NCBI GenBank assembly: GCA_045603305.1
Contig: JAZULV010000126.1
Coordinates: 1 to 34,297 of the forward strand
DNA length: 34,297 bases
Direction of reading: 5' to 3'
Origin: JAFRXK01 sp045603305
GTDB taxonomy: Bacteria > Bacillota > Clostridia > Lachnospirales > Lachnospiraceae
Shown here: positions 7,344 to 15,186 of the stretch, piece after piece
How positions within the stretch are numbered: the first letter of the stretch is position 1
Layout of the letters: the number at the start of each line of letters is the position of its first letter
Made by a program: the position numbers and the translations under genes
Notes under the pieces: model-generated
Database searches by the model: none
Told to the model about the DNA's origin: nothing
The model's input: the letters and a program-made list of their open reading frames with translations, nothing else

Positions 7344-7673
7344 ATGCGTAGTTATGGAATAAAAATTATTGCGGTTACAGTAATTGTAGTTATTGCATTA
7401 GCTTTTTTATTAAGGTCTTCCTCAGAGGATACTGAAAAATATACCGGTGGAACGCTTATTAAAGCCGGCGACGAAGCTGTACATGCCTTTTCAAATGATT
7501 GTGAAGCTTTTGGTTATGAAGTAGAGGAATCTGAAAAAGAGGCAGTGCATGCTTATGCAAAAAATTCTGTTATTGCAGAGCGTGTAGCTGCAAATATATA
7601 TGCTTCGGAGATTGAAGCCTTTATTGATAGCACGTCCGATAGTTTAGTATGTGCAAGGAAGCCGAAAGTATGA
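7344..7673 (+). CDS. Small membrane-anchored protein leading the spoVAA-spoVAB unit (unknown)
   Basis: 109 aa. Residues about 6-24 form a single N-terminal membrane helix; the rest is a hydrophilic, Ala- and Glu-rich region with helical character (YTGGTLIKAGDEAVHAFSND, then EKEAVHAYAKNSVIAERVAA). A GGAG site precedes the ATG. Its stop overlaps the spoVAA start (ATGA), indicating translational coupling. It lies behind a candidate forespore promoter, so a role in the forespore or at the inner spore membrane is a reasonable inference. I recognise no family. Confidence 0.75.
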   Translation: MRSYGIKIIAVTVIVVIALAFLLRSSSEDTEKYTGGTLIKAGDEAVHAFSNDCEAFGYEVEESEKEAVHAYAKNSVIAERVAANIYASEIEAFIDSTSDSLVCARKPKV

Positions 7674-8296
7674 GTGAAGTAATTTACCTTAATCTCAGGC
7701 AGAATTCAGAGGTGTATTGTCAGGATGTGTTTCTTAAGGATTTGGGTTCTGTCTGCTGCACTGACAAGGAGATTGAAAACAGGTGTAATGAAATAAAAGT
7801 AATGCATATTGATAAGAAAGAGCATGTGCGCATTACCTGTTCAGTAATGGATGTTATTGAACTGATTTTAAACGAGGAGCCAAAAAGGCAGGTTACCAAT
7901 CTGGGTGAGACTGATATAATTATTGACTATCAGCCAAAGCCCAGAAAAATAGGTCTGTGGGACTGGATTAAGACGATATTTGTCTGCCTGACAGTATTTT
8001 TCGGCGGAGCCTTTGCGATAATGGCGTTTAACAACGATTGCAGCATGAATGATGTATTCGGACAGATTTATAAGCTGGCTATAGGCAGAGAAGCAGAGGG
8101 GGCATCTATACTGGAGGCCTCTTACAGTGTTGGTCTTCCTGTTGGAATAATTCTTTTTTTTAATCATTTCAGTAAAAAAAATATGGCAAAGGACCCTACT
8201 CCTATAGAGGTTCAGATGAGGAATTATGAGTCGGAAGTTAATGAGGCCATAATTAAAAATGCTGAGAGGAAGGAGCGGGGAGTTGATACTGCTTAA
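7670..8296 (+). CDS. spoVAA: Stage V sporulation protein AA
   Basis: 208 aa. SpoVA proteins build the inner-membrane channel that moves dipicolinic acid into the spore and out at germination. The N-terminal about 100 residues are soluble (begins MSEVIYLNLRQNSEVYCQDV), followed by two membrane segments, about 105-128 (WIKTIFVCLTVFFGGAFAIM) and about 150-170 (ILEASYSVGLPVGIILFF), the plan expected of SpoVAA. The start at 7670 overlaps the previous stop and has AAGGAAG upstream; the in-frame ATG at 7649 lacks one. The following spoVAB and the upstream sigF support the call. Confidence 0.85.
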   Translation: MSEVIYLNLRQNSEVYCQDVFLKDLGSVCCTDKEIENRCNEIKVMHIDKKEHVRITCSVMDVIELILNEEPKRQVTNLGETDIIIDYQPKPRKIGLWDWIKTIFVCLTVFFGGAFAIMAFNNDCSMNDVFGQIYKLAIGREAEGASILEASYSVGLPVGIILFFNHFSKKNMAKDPTPIEVQMRNYESEVNEAIIKNAERKERGVDTA

Positions 8297-8705
8297 ATAT
8301 GTATTACTTGCAGCAGCAGGAGTTTGCGCCGGTGCTATTATAGCCGGCGGTTTGTTTGATTTTATAGTAATCATTGGTGCTGTTACAAGAATAATTGGCA
8401 AGACCCATACCTCACACAGAATAAGGCTTTATGAGGTGTTTATAGTTCTTGGTGGGACATTTGGCTGTATAGTTTCTCTATATAGTCCGGATGCATTTCT
8501 GGGACTGTGGCTGACAGTTCTTTTTGGGTTGTTCTCAGGAATATTTGTGGGGTGCATTGTGATGTCACTTACAGAGACTCTTGACGGTATACCCATTCTT
8601 AACAGAAGATTTAATCTGGCTGTTGGTTTACAGTATATTATTATGGCACTAGCAGTGGGGAAATTTGCAGGTGCGATTGTATATTTCTGGGGTGGCACAT
8701 ATTAA
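8283..8705 (+). CDS. spoVAB: Stage V sporulation protein AB
   Basis: About 140 aa, four or so membrane helices (VLLAAAGVCAGAIIAGGLFD, VFIVLGGTFGCIVSLY, WLTVLFGLFSGIFVGCIV, LQYIIMALAVGKFAGAIVYF), consistent with SpoVAB, the small integral-membrane partner of SpoVAA. I prefer the TTG at 8283, which has AGGAGCGGGG just upstream and overlaps the end of spoVAA; the alternative ATG at 8259 would add eight polar residues and has no good site. SpoVAC, normally the next gene in Bacillus, is not here but at 24763. Confidence 0.8.
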   Translation: MILLKYVLLAAAGVCAGAIIAGGLFDFIVIIGAVTRIIGKTHTSHRIRLYEVFIVLGGTFGCIVSLYSPDAFLGLWLTVLFGLFSGIFVGCIVMSLTETLDGIPILNRRFNLAVGLQYIIMALAVGKFAGAIVYFWGGTY

Positions 8706-8804
8706 CAAATTGTAAAAAAGTATTTATAATTGGACAAATGTCTTATATAATGTGATTTGGCGTTGTTACAATATTAGGGGTTAGATACGAAGGATGAGAT
8801 AAAA

Positions 8805-9359
8805 ATGGATAATCTTGAGATATTAGTTGTTTCGATTTTTGTTGCACTTGTAGTTAAAATATTTTGGGGAGCTGTAACTAATAAGGTTGCGACTGATAAG
8901 GGTTATTCTGATATATGGTTCTTGTGGGGATTTATTTTTGGAATATAGGATTTTTTTGTTGCACTGATTAAATCTGATTGTAACTATGAGTATATGGAAA
9001 TTCCATCATATCTTTCTGATGTAGATAAGAAAAGAGACATAGAAAGAGAAAATGCTATGTTAAAAAATAACGGGTGGATATGTAAAAGGTGTAAAAATGT
9101 TAATGCTTCTTATGTAGGAACCTGTGCCTGCGGTAATACAAAATCGGAAAACAATAAGAGTTCTGTTGCTACCAAAACTCAGGAGGCAACAGTGGATTCA
9201 GGCAATGAGGACAATGGTGCTGTGATTGCAGAAAATGTTTATAAAACCGCGAAAACTGACAATATTCAAATGGTAAGACAGTATAAGCAGTTGCTTGACG
9301 AGGGCATTATTTCTCATGAAGAATATGAGAAGAAGAGAAAAGAATTATTAGAATTATAG
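8805..9359 (+). pseudogene. First of three zinc-finger/SHOCT paralogs, interrupted by an in-frame TAG
   Basis: The frame runs from ATG 8805 to TAA 9359, with one in-frame TAG at 8946-8948 (codon 48). The first part encodes a membrane helix and GYSDIWFLWGFIFG; the part after the stop encodes DFFVALIKSD, the zinc finger (WICKRCKNVNASYVGTCACG) and the C-terminal EYEKKRKELLEL motif. Both halves align with the intact copies at 9545 and 10367, where Lys/Arg or a neighbour stands near the stop position. This points to a single nonsense mutation. The downstream part could still be translated from ATG 8994 (121 codons) but without the membrane anchor and a clear ribosome site. Readthrough is possible but unsupported. 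Confidence 0.7.
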
Positions 9360-9370
9360 TTTATTTTGAG

Positions 9371-9405
9371 ACCATGTGTTGATATTAGTTTGACACATGG
9401 TTTTT
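9371..9405 (+). terminator. Terminator after the first paralog
   Basis: ACCATGTGT (9371-9379) pairs with ACACATGGT (9393-9401), followed by TTTTT. A related hairpin follows the third paralog at 11089. Confidence 0.8.
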
Positions 9406-9544
9406 GATATGTACAAAGAAAATATAATACTAAAAGATGAGAATTGATACGATAAGATATATTAATATGTAAGTTGTTAGGGTTTACATTTTGTGGTCTG
9501 GAATATATAATCAATTATATTGAGAAGGCATATGGAGGGGAAGC

Positions 9545-10315
9545 ATGAAGATATTATTTTTTAGTATTGCCTTTGCGATTGCAATATTTATTGGTGTTGC
9601 TGTTGGTGTTTATTGGGGCAGAGTGGTAGAAGAGGCTGCAATTAGTAAAGGTTATAGAGGTAAAGAATGGTTTTGGCAAGGCTTTTTTAGGGGGGAGAAA
9701 GCGCTATATGAAGCGTGGTTAGTTCCTGATTTAAGCGGATACACCCAAAAGTATGAAAAATCTCACCTTACAGAATTGCTAGAAGAAGATTTTGTAATTA
9801 AGAAGAAACCTAGGATAGAAGTTGAGCATGGGTGGCGATGCAAAAAGTGTGGCAGAGCCAATGAGATATATGTAGGAACCTGTGCCTGCGGCAATACAAA
9901 ACGTGATAATAATGGGAAGGATACTGTTATAAATCAGGCTGACCTTGAAGCAAAGATTGCTGAGATTATTAAGCGCAAAACTGAGAGTGAGCAGGCGTGG
10001 ATTAAGGAAGTACAGAAAGAAGCAGAGAAAGCAGAAGACTGGTTTGAAGGTTCACAAGGCAAAACGGACGTTGCTAGCGTAGAACCTCAAAAATTCACGG
10101 ATTGGAATATCGATACGCAAATAGAATCACTGGTTGCATCTATAGGGCAAGAGGAATTTCAGAGTGAGCCTGAAGATGTTCAGATTCCACAGGAGTATAT
10201 GGATGAGGAACTTCTTAATATAGAAAAGGCGAAGCAGTATAAGGAACTGTTAGACAGGGGCATTATAACTTATTCAGAATATGAAAAGAAGAGAAAAGAG
10301 TTACTGGAATTATAA
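9545..10315 (+). CDS. Membrane-anchored zinc-finger / SHOCT-like protein, paralog 2
   Basis: 256 aa. An N-terminal membrane helix (residues about 3-25) is followed by KGYRGKEWFWQGFFRGEKA, a linker, a zinc finger at about residues 98-118 (W-x-C-x2-C-x3-N-x6-C-x-C) and an acidic variable linker. The last about 30 residues (AKQYKELLDRGIITYSEYEK...) resemble the SHOCT domain found at C-termini of many membrane and oligomerising proteins. The finger is close to the RanBP2 pattern but ends C-x-C. Strong GGAGGGG ribosome site before the ATG. Function unknown; the domain mix suggests a membrane-tethered, metal-binding oligomer. Confidence 0.8.
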   Translation: MKILFFSIAFAIAIFIGVAVGVYWGRVVEEAAISKGYRGKEWFWQGFFRGEKALYEAWLVPDLSGYTQKYEKSHLTELLEEDFVIKKKPRIEVEHGWRCKKCGRANEIYVGTCACGNTKRDNNGKDTVINQADLEAKIAEIIKRKTESEQAWIKEVQKEAEKAEDWFEGSQGKTDVASVEPQKFTDWNIDTQIESLVASIGQEEFQSEPEDVQIPQEYMDEELLNIEKAKQYKELLDRGIITYSEYEKKRKELLEL

Positions 10316-10366
10316 TTTATAGAATAAATTGATAACACGATGTAATTTATATTTGATACATAGAGG

Positions 10367-11080
10367 ATGAATGCAGAAATGGGAGGATTTGTTTTTAAAT
10401 TTTTAGATGTTATATTAAATGGAGTCTATTGGGGAAATAAAACTGGTAGGGTTATGGAGAAAAGGGGAGACTATGAAAAAGGCTTTTTGAAAGGTTTTTT
10501 CGGAGGGCGTAAGGCATACATTTTATCATTAGATACAGAGGAACAACATAGTTTTTATACAGGAGAGACGCCACTTTTGGATGCAATGTATAGCGAACGA
10601 AATAGTATCAGAGCAACCTATAGCTCAAAGAGTGAAAACTGGCAGTGCAAAAAATGTAATAGAATTAATGCAGATTATGTAGGAACCTGTGCCTGTGGAA
10701 ATACAAAGACTGCAAATAATCAGAGAGATATATCAGCAAAGCATCAGGGACCGGATATAAAAACTTCTGAGAATGTACAGAAAGTGTCTGAAAATATTCA
10801 GAATGAGACTGAAAGAAAGCCGGATTGGATTGAAGATATACAGAGCGAAGGTGAAATAGCCCAGGAGTGGTTTGTAAATATGCAAAGTAATCCTGATGAT
10901 ATTAAAGTAGATTCTGAAATTATGCAGAATGAGATTAATGATAGTCATATGCTGTCTCAATATGTAGATAAAGAATTTGTAAATATAGAAAAAGTAAAAC
11001 AATATAAAGAATTGTTAGACAGGGGCATTATATCTTACACCGAGTATGAAAAGAAGAGAAAAGAATTACTGGATTTATAA
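10367..11080 (+). CDS. Membrane-associated zinc-finger / SHOCT-like protein, paralog 3
   Basis: 237 aa, 51 bp after paralog 2 and probably in the same transcript. Same plan: weakly hydrophobic N-terminus (GGFVFKFLDVILNGVYWGN), a GFLKGFFGGRKAY stretch, the finger WQCKKCNRINADYVGTCACG, a longer acidic linker, and the C-terminal VKQYKELLDRGIISYTEYEK. The DNA around the finger is nearly identical to paralogs 1 and 2 over 23 bases, stronger than codon constraint alone would require. The start is uncertain: ATG 10367 abuts AGAGG, while ATG 10379 is 12 bases away from it. Confidence 0.78.
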   Translation: MNAEMGGFVFKFLDVILNGVYWGNKTGRVMEKRGDYEKGFLKGFFGGRKAYILSLDTEEQHSFYTGETPLLDAMYSERNSIRATYSSKSENWQCKKCNRINADYVGTCACGNTKTANNQRDISAKHQGPDIKTSENVQKVSENIQNETERKPDWIEDIQSEGEIAQEWFVNMQSNPDDIKVDSEIMQNEINDSHMLSQYVDKEFVNIEKVKQYKELLDRGIISYTEYEKKRKELLDL

Positions 11081-11088
11081 ATGTAATT

Positions 11089-11127
11089 AAGACCATGTGT
11101 TGACTTTAGGTTAATGCATGGTCTTTT
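11089..11127 (+). terminator. Terminator after the third paralog
   Basis: AAGACCATG (11089-11097) pairs with CATGGTCTT (11117-11125), continuing into T residues. Similar in sequence to the hairpin at 9371, so the duplication unit included the terminator. Confidence 0.75.
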
Positions 11128-11236
11128 AGTACACAATAAAAATCAAATAATCGCATGGATTACAGTATATAAAAAACGTTACAGATTGTATAATTTAAGA
11201 AGGTAAATTTGAATATTCAAAATGGAGGACTGTGGT

Positions 11237-13630
11237 ATGAAGTATGGTCATTTTGACAACGAAAAAAGAGAATATGTAATTGACAGGGTGGACTTACCTA
11301 CTTCCTGGACTAACTACCTGGGTGTGGAGAGGCTTTGTACAGTTATTAATCATACTGCCGGAGGTTATACCTTTTATAAGACTCCGGAGTATCATAGAGT
11401 TACCCGTTTTAGGGGGAATGCTGTTCCTATGGACAGACCGGGACATTATGTTTACATTAGGGATAATGACAACAGCGACTACTGGAGTATTTCCTGGCAG
11501 CCTGTAGGCAAGCCTTTGGATGAGGCGAACTATACCTGCCGTCATGGTCTTTCCTATACTATATATGAGTGTGATTACAGCAACATTAAGGCAAGTCAGA
11601 GAATGACTATTCCACGCGGTGATGATGTGGAGCTTTGGGATGTGAAGATTAAGAATGAGGACAGTGTTCCTAGGAACTTAAGTGTATTCTCTTACTGTGA
11701 ATTTTCCTTCCACCATATTATGATTGATAATCAGAACTTCCAGATGAGTATGTATTGTGCAGGTTCATCTTATGATGAAGGTATTATTGAACACGACTTA
11801 TTCTACGAGGAGTTTGGTTATCAGTATTTTACTGCAGACTTTACTCCGGACGGATTTGATTGTTTAAGAGATAAGTTTTTGGGGCTTTATCATACAGAGG
11901 ATAACCCGGTGGCGGTTATTAATGGCAAGTGCAGTGGTTCTTATGAGCTTGGTAACAATCACTGTGGTGCCCTTCAGAAGAATATCACATTGATGCCGGG
12001 CGAGGAGATTCGTCTTGTATTTATGCTTGGTGAGGGTAACAGAGAGGCTGCTAAGCCTATAAGAGAAAAATACAGCAACCATGAGAATGTTGACAAGGCA
12101 TATGCAGACCTTGCAGCATACTGGCAGGATAAGTTAGATAAGCTTCAGATTTCAACACCAAATGAGGGCATGAACACTCTGATAAATACATGGACTCTTT
12201 ACCAGTCAGAGATTAATGTTATGTTCTCAAGATTTGCGTCATTTATAGAGGTTGGCGGAAGAACCGGTCTGGGTTACAGAGATACGGCCCAGGATTCTAT
12301 GACAGTGCCTCATTCAAATCCGGAAAAGTGCCGCCAGAGAATTGTTGAGTTGCTTCGTGGACTGGTTTCAGAAGGTTACGGACTTCATTTGTTCCAGCCT
12401 GAGTGGTTTGAGCCGGACAATGAGATGAAGCCATTTAATTCACCGACAGTAGTTCCTACTCCTGATAAGGACAGTATTGTTCACGGTATAAAGGATGCCT
12501 GCTCGGATGATGCATTGTGGCTGGTATCTTCAATTGTAGAATATATAAAGGAGACCGGTGAGTTTAGTCTTGCAGACGAGATTATTACATATGCGGACGG
12601 TGGCGAAGGCAGTGTATACGAGCATATGACAAGGATTCTTGATTTCTCTACAAGAATGGTTGGAGCAACAGGTATTTGTCAGGGACTTCGTGCCGACTGG
12701 AATGATTGCTTAAATCTTGGCGGTGGCGAGAGTGCCATGGTTTCCTTCTTGCATTACTGGGCACTGAATAATTTTATTGAACTTGCTGATTTCCTTGGAA
12801 AAGAAGAAGACGTTAAGAAATACAGTGATATCGCGGCAAAGGTTAAGGAAGTATGTGATAAAGAGCTTTGGGATGGCGACTGGTACATCAGAGGTATCAC
12901 AAAGAACGGCAAGAAGATTGGTACATCAGAAGATGCTGAAGGTAAAGTGCATTTAGAGTCTAATTCCTGGGCAGTACTTTCAGGTGCGGCTCCTTACGAT
13001 AAGGGTATTAAGGCTATGGATAGCGTAAAAGAGTACCTTGCTACTCCATATGGTATCATGCTTAATGCTCCTTCATATACAGTGCCGGATGATGATATCG
13101 GTTTTGTAACAAGAGTATATCCGGGCCTTAAGGAGAATGGTGCGATATTCTCCCATCCAAATCCATGGGCATGGGCAGCAGAGTGTGTGCTTGGCCGTGG
13201 TGACAGGGCTATGGAGTTCTACAATTCCCTTTGCCCATACTATCAGAATGATATGATTGAGATTAGAGAGGCAGAGCCATATTCCTATTGCCAGTTTATT
13301 ATGGGTAAGGATCATACAGCCCATGGCCGTGCAAGACATCCGTTTATGACAGGAAGCGGCGGCTGGTCATATTTCTCAGCAACAAGATATATGCTTGGTA
13401 TCAAGCCACAGTTTGATTATCTCTTAATAGACCCTTGTATTCCGGCTGACTGGAAGGAGTTCTCTGTAGTAAGAGAGTGGAGAGGCACAAAGTACGAGAT
13501 TGAAGTAAAGAATCCTGACGGAGTAATGAAGGGCGTGAAGTCTGTTACTATTGATGGTGAGGTTTGTGATAAGATTCCGGCATTTACTGATGGAAGCGTA
13601 CACCGCGTAGTAGTAACAATGGGGGAATAA
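11237..13630 (+). CDS. GH94 disaccharide phosphorylase, probably N,N'-diacetylchitobiose phosphorylase
   Basis: 797 aa. GH94 enzymes cleave a beta-linked disaccharide with phosphate to give a sugar-1-phosphate and a free sugar. The N-terminal beta-sandwich (MKYGHFDNEKREYVIDRVDL), linker helices and alpha/alpha barrel are all present. RADWNDCLNLGGGES carries Asp490, the likely general acid, equivalent to Asp492 of Vibrio chitobiose phosphorylase. As I recall that enzyme (about 800 aa), it shares SRFASFIEVGGRTGLGYRDT, VVPTP, GGEGSVYEHM and the C-terminal NPDGVMKGVKSVTI more closely than cellobiose phosphorylases do. nagA/nagB nearby support a GlcNAc substrate; cellobiose remains the alternative. 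Start at ATG 11237, 8 bases after GGAGG. It is followed 2 bp later by the mutase. Confidence 0.88.
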   Translation: MKYGHFDNEKREYVIDRVDLPTSWTNYLGVERLCTVINHTAGGYTFYKTPEYHRVTRFRGNAVPMDRPGHYVYIRDNDNSDYWSISWQPVGKPLDEANYTCRHGLSYTIYECDYSNIKASQRMTIPRGDDVELWDVKIKNEDSVPRNLSVFSYCEFSFHHIMIDNQNFQMSMYCAGSSYDEGIIEHDLFYEEFGYQYFTADFTPDGFDCLRDKFLGLYHTEDNPVAVINGKCSGSYELGNNHCGALQKNITLMPGEEIRLVFMLGEGNREAAKPIREKYSNHENVDKAYADLAAYWQDKLDKLQISTPNEGMNTLINTWTLYQSEINVMFSRFASFIEVGGRTGLGYRDTAQDSMTVPHSNPEKCRQRIVELLRGLVSEGYGLHLFQPEWFEPDNEMKPFNSPTVVPTPDKDSIVHGIKDACSDDALWLVSSIVEYIKETGEFSLADEIITYADGGEGSVYEHMTRILDFSTRMVGATGICQGLRADWNDCLNLGGGESAMVSFLHYWALNNFIELADFLGKEEDVKKYSDIAAKVKEVCDKELWDGDWYIRGITKNGKKIGTSEDAEGKVHLESNSWAVLSGAAPYDKGIKAMDSVKEYLATPYGIMLNAPSYTVPDDDIGFVTRVYPGLKENGAIFSHPNPWAWAAECVLGRGDRAMEFYNSLCPYYQNDMIEIREAEPYSYCQFIMGKDHTAHGRARHPFMTGSGGWSYFSATRYMLGIKPQFDYLLIDPCIPADWKEFSVVREWRGTKYEIEVKNPDGVMKGVKSVTIDGEVCDKIPAFTDGSVHRVVVTMGE

Positions 13631-13632
13631 GA

Positions 13633-15045
13633 ATGATTAAATTTGGAACCGGAGGCTGGAGAGCCATTATCGGAGATGAATTCACAAAAGCAAATATCCA
13701 GCTTCTTGCTAAGGCAATGGCTGATAAGATGAAGGCTGAAGGTAAGACCTCGAAGGGAATTGTTATAGGATATGACAGACGTTTTCTTTCAAAGGAAGCG
13801 ATGCAGTGGGCAGGACAGGTATTTGCTGCAGAGGGCATACATGCAAGCCTGATAAATAAGCAGTCACCTACACCTCTTATTATGTATTATGTAATGAAGC
13901 ATGAACTGGACTACGGCATGATGGTTACTGCCAGCCACAACCCTGCATTATATAATGGTATAAAAGTATTTACTTATGGTGGAAGGGATGCCAGTGAAGA
14001 ACAAACAAAGGATATTGAGGATTACATTGAAAGGATTGAGCCGGGCATGGTCAAAGCAATGGATTATGACGAGGCTGTGGCAAATGGCTTTATAACAGAG
14101 ATATATCCTTTGAATGAATACCTTGATAATATTCTTCAGTCTATAGATGTGGAGGCAATAAAGAAGAGAGGCCTTAAGATTGCTGTTGACCCTATGTACG
14201 GAGTAAGTGATACTTCATTAAAGACTATACTTCACACTGCAAGATGTGATATTTCAGTAATTCATGAAGAACACGACACTTTGTTTGGCGGCAAGCTTCC
14301 CGCACCAACAGAAGAGACGCTTAAGCAGTTGCAGCATTATGTTGAGGCATATGACTACGATTTGGGAATTGCTACTGACGGAGATGCGGATAGACTTGGT
14401 GTAATTGATGATAAGGGAAGATATCTTCATCCAAATGATATTCTGGTATTGCTTTATTACTATCTTGTGAAGTATAAGGGCTGGAAGGGACCTGCTGTAA
14501 GAAATATTGCAACCACCCATATGCTTGACCGCGTGGCAGCAAGCTTTGGAGAGAAGTGTTATGAGGTACCGGTTGGATTTAAGTATGTTTCTGCGAAGAT
14601 GAATGAGACTGATGCAGTAATCGGCGGTGAGTCTTCCGGAGGTCTTACAGTAAGAGGACATATAAAAGGCAAGGATGGAATATACGCAGCCTCATTTCTT
14701 ATAGAAATGGTTTCAGTTGTGAATAAAAAGCTTTCAGAGATTATTGATGAGATAGAGAGTGAATACGGTAAGCTTTGTATGGAAGAGAAGAATTATAAGT
14801 TTACCTTTGCAAAGAAAGAACAGTTGCAGAAGATACTTATGGAAGAAAAGAAACTTCCAAATCTAACCTATGAAGTAGACAGGGTATCTTATATGGACGG
14901 TTGCAAGGTATACTTTAAGAATGGCGGCTGGATAATTACCAGATTTTCCGGCACAGAGCCATTACTTCGTATATTTTGCGAGATGCCTTCGGAGGAAGAG
15001 GCACTTTCTACAATAAAAGTATTTGAAGAATTCCTTGATTTATAA
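13633..15045 (+). CDS. Alpha-D-phosphohexomutase, probably acting on GlcNAc-1-phosphate
   Basis: 470 aa, four-domain phosphohexomutase. The active-site serine loop is TASHNP (Ser101), the metal loop DGDADR (249-254), the sugar-binding loop GGESSGG (331-337) and the phosphate-binding loop RFSGTEPLLR (437-446). Such enzymes interconvert sugar-1- and sugar-6-phosphates. The gene begins 2 bp after the phosphorylase stop, so the two are translationally linked. The simplest role is turning the phosphorylase product (GlcNAc-1-P, or Glc-1-P if the disaccharide is cellobiose) into the 6-phosphate. A phosphomutase is likewise needed in Vibrio chitobiose catabolism. Confidence 0.88.
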   Translation: MIKFGTGGWRAIIGDEFTKANIQLLAKAMADKMKAEGKTSKGIVIGYDRRFLSKEAMQWAGQVFAAEGIHASLINKQSPTPLIMYYVMKHELDYGMMVTASHNPALYNGIKVFTYGGRDASEEQTKDIEDYIERIEPGMVKAMDYDEAVANGFITEIYPLNEYLDNILQSIDVEAIKKRGLKIAVDPMYGVSDTSLKTILHTARCDISVIHEEHDTLFGGKLPAPTEETLKQLQHYVEAYDYDLGIATDGDADRLGVIDDKGRYLHPNDILVLLYYYLVKYKGWKGPAVRNIATTHMLDRVAASFGEKCYEVPVGFKYVSAKMNETDAVIGGESSGGLTVRGHIKGKDGIYAASFLIEMVSVVNKKLSEIIDEIESEYGKLCMEEKNYKFTFAKKEQLQKILMEEKKLPNLTYEVDRVSYMDGCKVYFKNGGWIITRFSGTEPLLRIFCEMPSEEEALSTIKVFEEFLDL

Positions 15046-15052
15046 TATACTG

Positions 15053-15087
15053 ACCGGTGTTAGGAGTAGTTCTTAACACCGGTTTTT
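15053..15087 (+). terminator. Terminator after the phosphorylase-mutase pair
   Basis: ACCGGTGTTA (15053-15062) pairs perfectly with TAACACCGGT (15074-15083), followed by TTTT. It separates the enzyme pair from the kinase and transporter genes. Confidence 0.85.
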
Positions 15088-15186
15088 AGGTAAGCTGGAT
15101 TGTAAGGTTTTTGTATGAAGATTAAGGTAGTGAAAAAAACGAAGAGGGTTGTTCACTATCCGGAATAATAAATCATGGAGATTATT

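Noticed and set aside
8706..8804. TATAAT near 8744 as a promoter for the first zinc-finger paralog
   Set aside because: The only -35 at proper distance (TTATAA) is weak, so it was not listed as a feature.
15115..15168. 17-codon frame ahead of the YesM kinase
   Set aside because: No convincing ribosome site and no sign of attenuator structure; too little to call a leader peptide.
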